The notes under the pieces are model-generated. The model did no database searches and had not been told where the DNA came from. It was given only the letters and a program-made list of their open reading frames with translations. Positions 5,448 to 5,877 of a stretch of 5,877 nt of DNA are shown here, in pieces. Positions within the stretch are counted from its first letter, which is position 1. Each line of letters opens with the position of its first letter. The position numbers were made by a program, and so were the translations under genes. The DNA is from Hymenobacter sp. (GTDB lineage: Bacteria; Bacteroidota; Bacteroidia; Cytophagales; Hymenobacteraceae): contig JANYFQ010000051.1 in NCBI GenBank assembly GCA_025362615.1, positions 1 to 5,877 of the forward strand, given 5' to 3'.

Positions 5448-5877
5448 ATGGCACGTAATTACGAACTTGATGATACCGACCGAAAAATCCTGAACCTGCT
5501 CATTCAGGACGCTAAGATGCCTTACACCGAAATCGCCCGCAAGGTCCACGTTTCGGGCGGTACGGTCCACGTGCGCATGGCGCGGCTCGAAGAATTGGGC
5601 ATTGTGCAGGGGGCCACGCTGCGCATCGATTTTCAGAAGCTGGGCTATGGGGTCAATGCTTTCTTAGGGATTTACCTGCTGCGTAGCTCCGTGTACGCCA
5701 GCGTAGTAGAGCAGTTGCGCGAGATACCGGAAGTTGTCAGCATCCACTTCACCACCGGTGCTTACGGCGTGTTCGCCCGGCTCATCTGCCGCGACACGCA
5801 GCACCTGCGCGACGTGCTGCACGACCGGGTGCAGCTTATTGAGGGCATCGAGCGCACCGAAACCCTGATTTCGCTGG
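5448..5877 (+). CDS. Lrp/AsnC-family transcriptional regulator, partial at C-terminus
   Basis: The frame is open to the right edge (143 codons plus one base); family members are about 150-160 residues, so only the tail is missing. Residues 7-55 form the winged helix-turn-helix: LDDTDRKILNLLIQDAKMPY, then TEIARKVHVSGGTVHVRMARLEELGIV with the recognition helix near 37-47. A short linker (GATLRIDFQKLGYGV) leads to the RAM/ligand-binding domain from about residue 68 (FLGIYLLR, then VVSIHFTTGAYGVFARLICRD), which in this family forms octamers or decamers and binds amino acids. ISL near the edge is typical of the final strand. The start is uncertain: the ATG at 5436 adds MAFN. I chose 5448 for its AT-rich upstream sequence and leader length. 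It may act as a global amino-acid or feast/famine regulator and may bind its own promoter; targets cannot be read from sequence. Confidence 0.93.
   Translation, partial: MARNYELDDTDRKILNLLIQDAKMPYTEIARKVHVSGGTVHVRMARLEELGIVQGATLRIDFQKLGYGVNAFLGIYLLRSSVYASVVEQLREIPEVVSIHFTTGAYGVFARLICRDTQHLRDVLHDRVQLIEGIERTETLISL

Noticed and set aside
1..5877. CRISPR array, insertion sequence or phage attachment site
   Set aside because: No regularly spaced repeats, transposase frame, terminal inverted repeats or duplicated tRNA 3' end were seen.

Overview
The window comes from a GC-rich member of the Bacteroidota, most likely Hymenobacter or a close relative. This rests on three promoter -7 elements that match the Bacteroidota consensus TAnnTTTG exactly (TATCTTTG, TACCTTTG, TAACTTTG), the absence of clear Shine-Dalgarno sequences, the high-GC coding sequence with AT-rich gaps, and the style of the proteins. 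The genus is my inference from memory of such proteins, not from a search.

Left part (1-4802, all minus strand): a drug-efflux locus read right to left. It holds a TetR/AcrR-family repressor (4176-4802), a terminator (4130-4154), a lipoprotein periplasmic adaptor of the HlyD/AcrA type (2867-3946) and, 33 bp further on, an RND inner-membrane pump that starts at 2833 and leaves the window at base 1 after 944 intact codons. No TolC-type outer-membrane channel is present; it may lie beyond the left edge. Three copies of a 13-bp element, TGACTnnnnGTCC, sit upstream of tetR (one copy, overlapping its -7 box) and upstream of the adaptor gene (two copies exactly 100 bp apart). I read these as operators of the TetR protein, giving autoregulation plus control of the pump.

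Middle part (4843-5068): no gene that I can support.

Right part: a minus-strand RNA unit with a good Bacteroidota promoter (5330-5361), an unusual 115-nt tRNA-like gene (5180-5294) and a strong intrinsic terminator (5070-5113). The RNA folds as a canonical cloverleaf with a perfect 7-bp acceptor stem, a Leu-like D arm, a 5-bp/7-nt anticodon arm and a normal T arm. It has a 46-nt variable region, an apparent AUC anticodon and U at position 37. This is the most unusual item in the window. Divergently transcribed from it is an Lrp/AsnC-family regulator (from 5448 or 5436, plus strand), cut off by the right edge close to its C-terminus.
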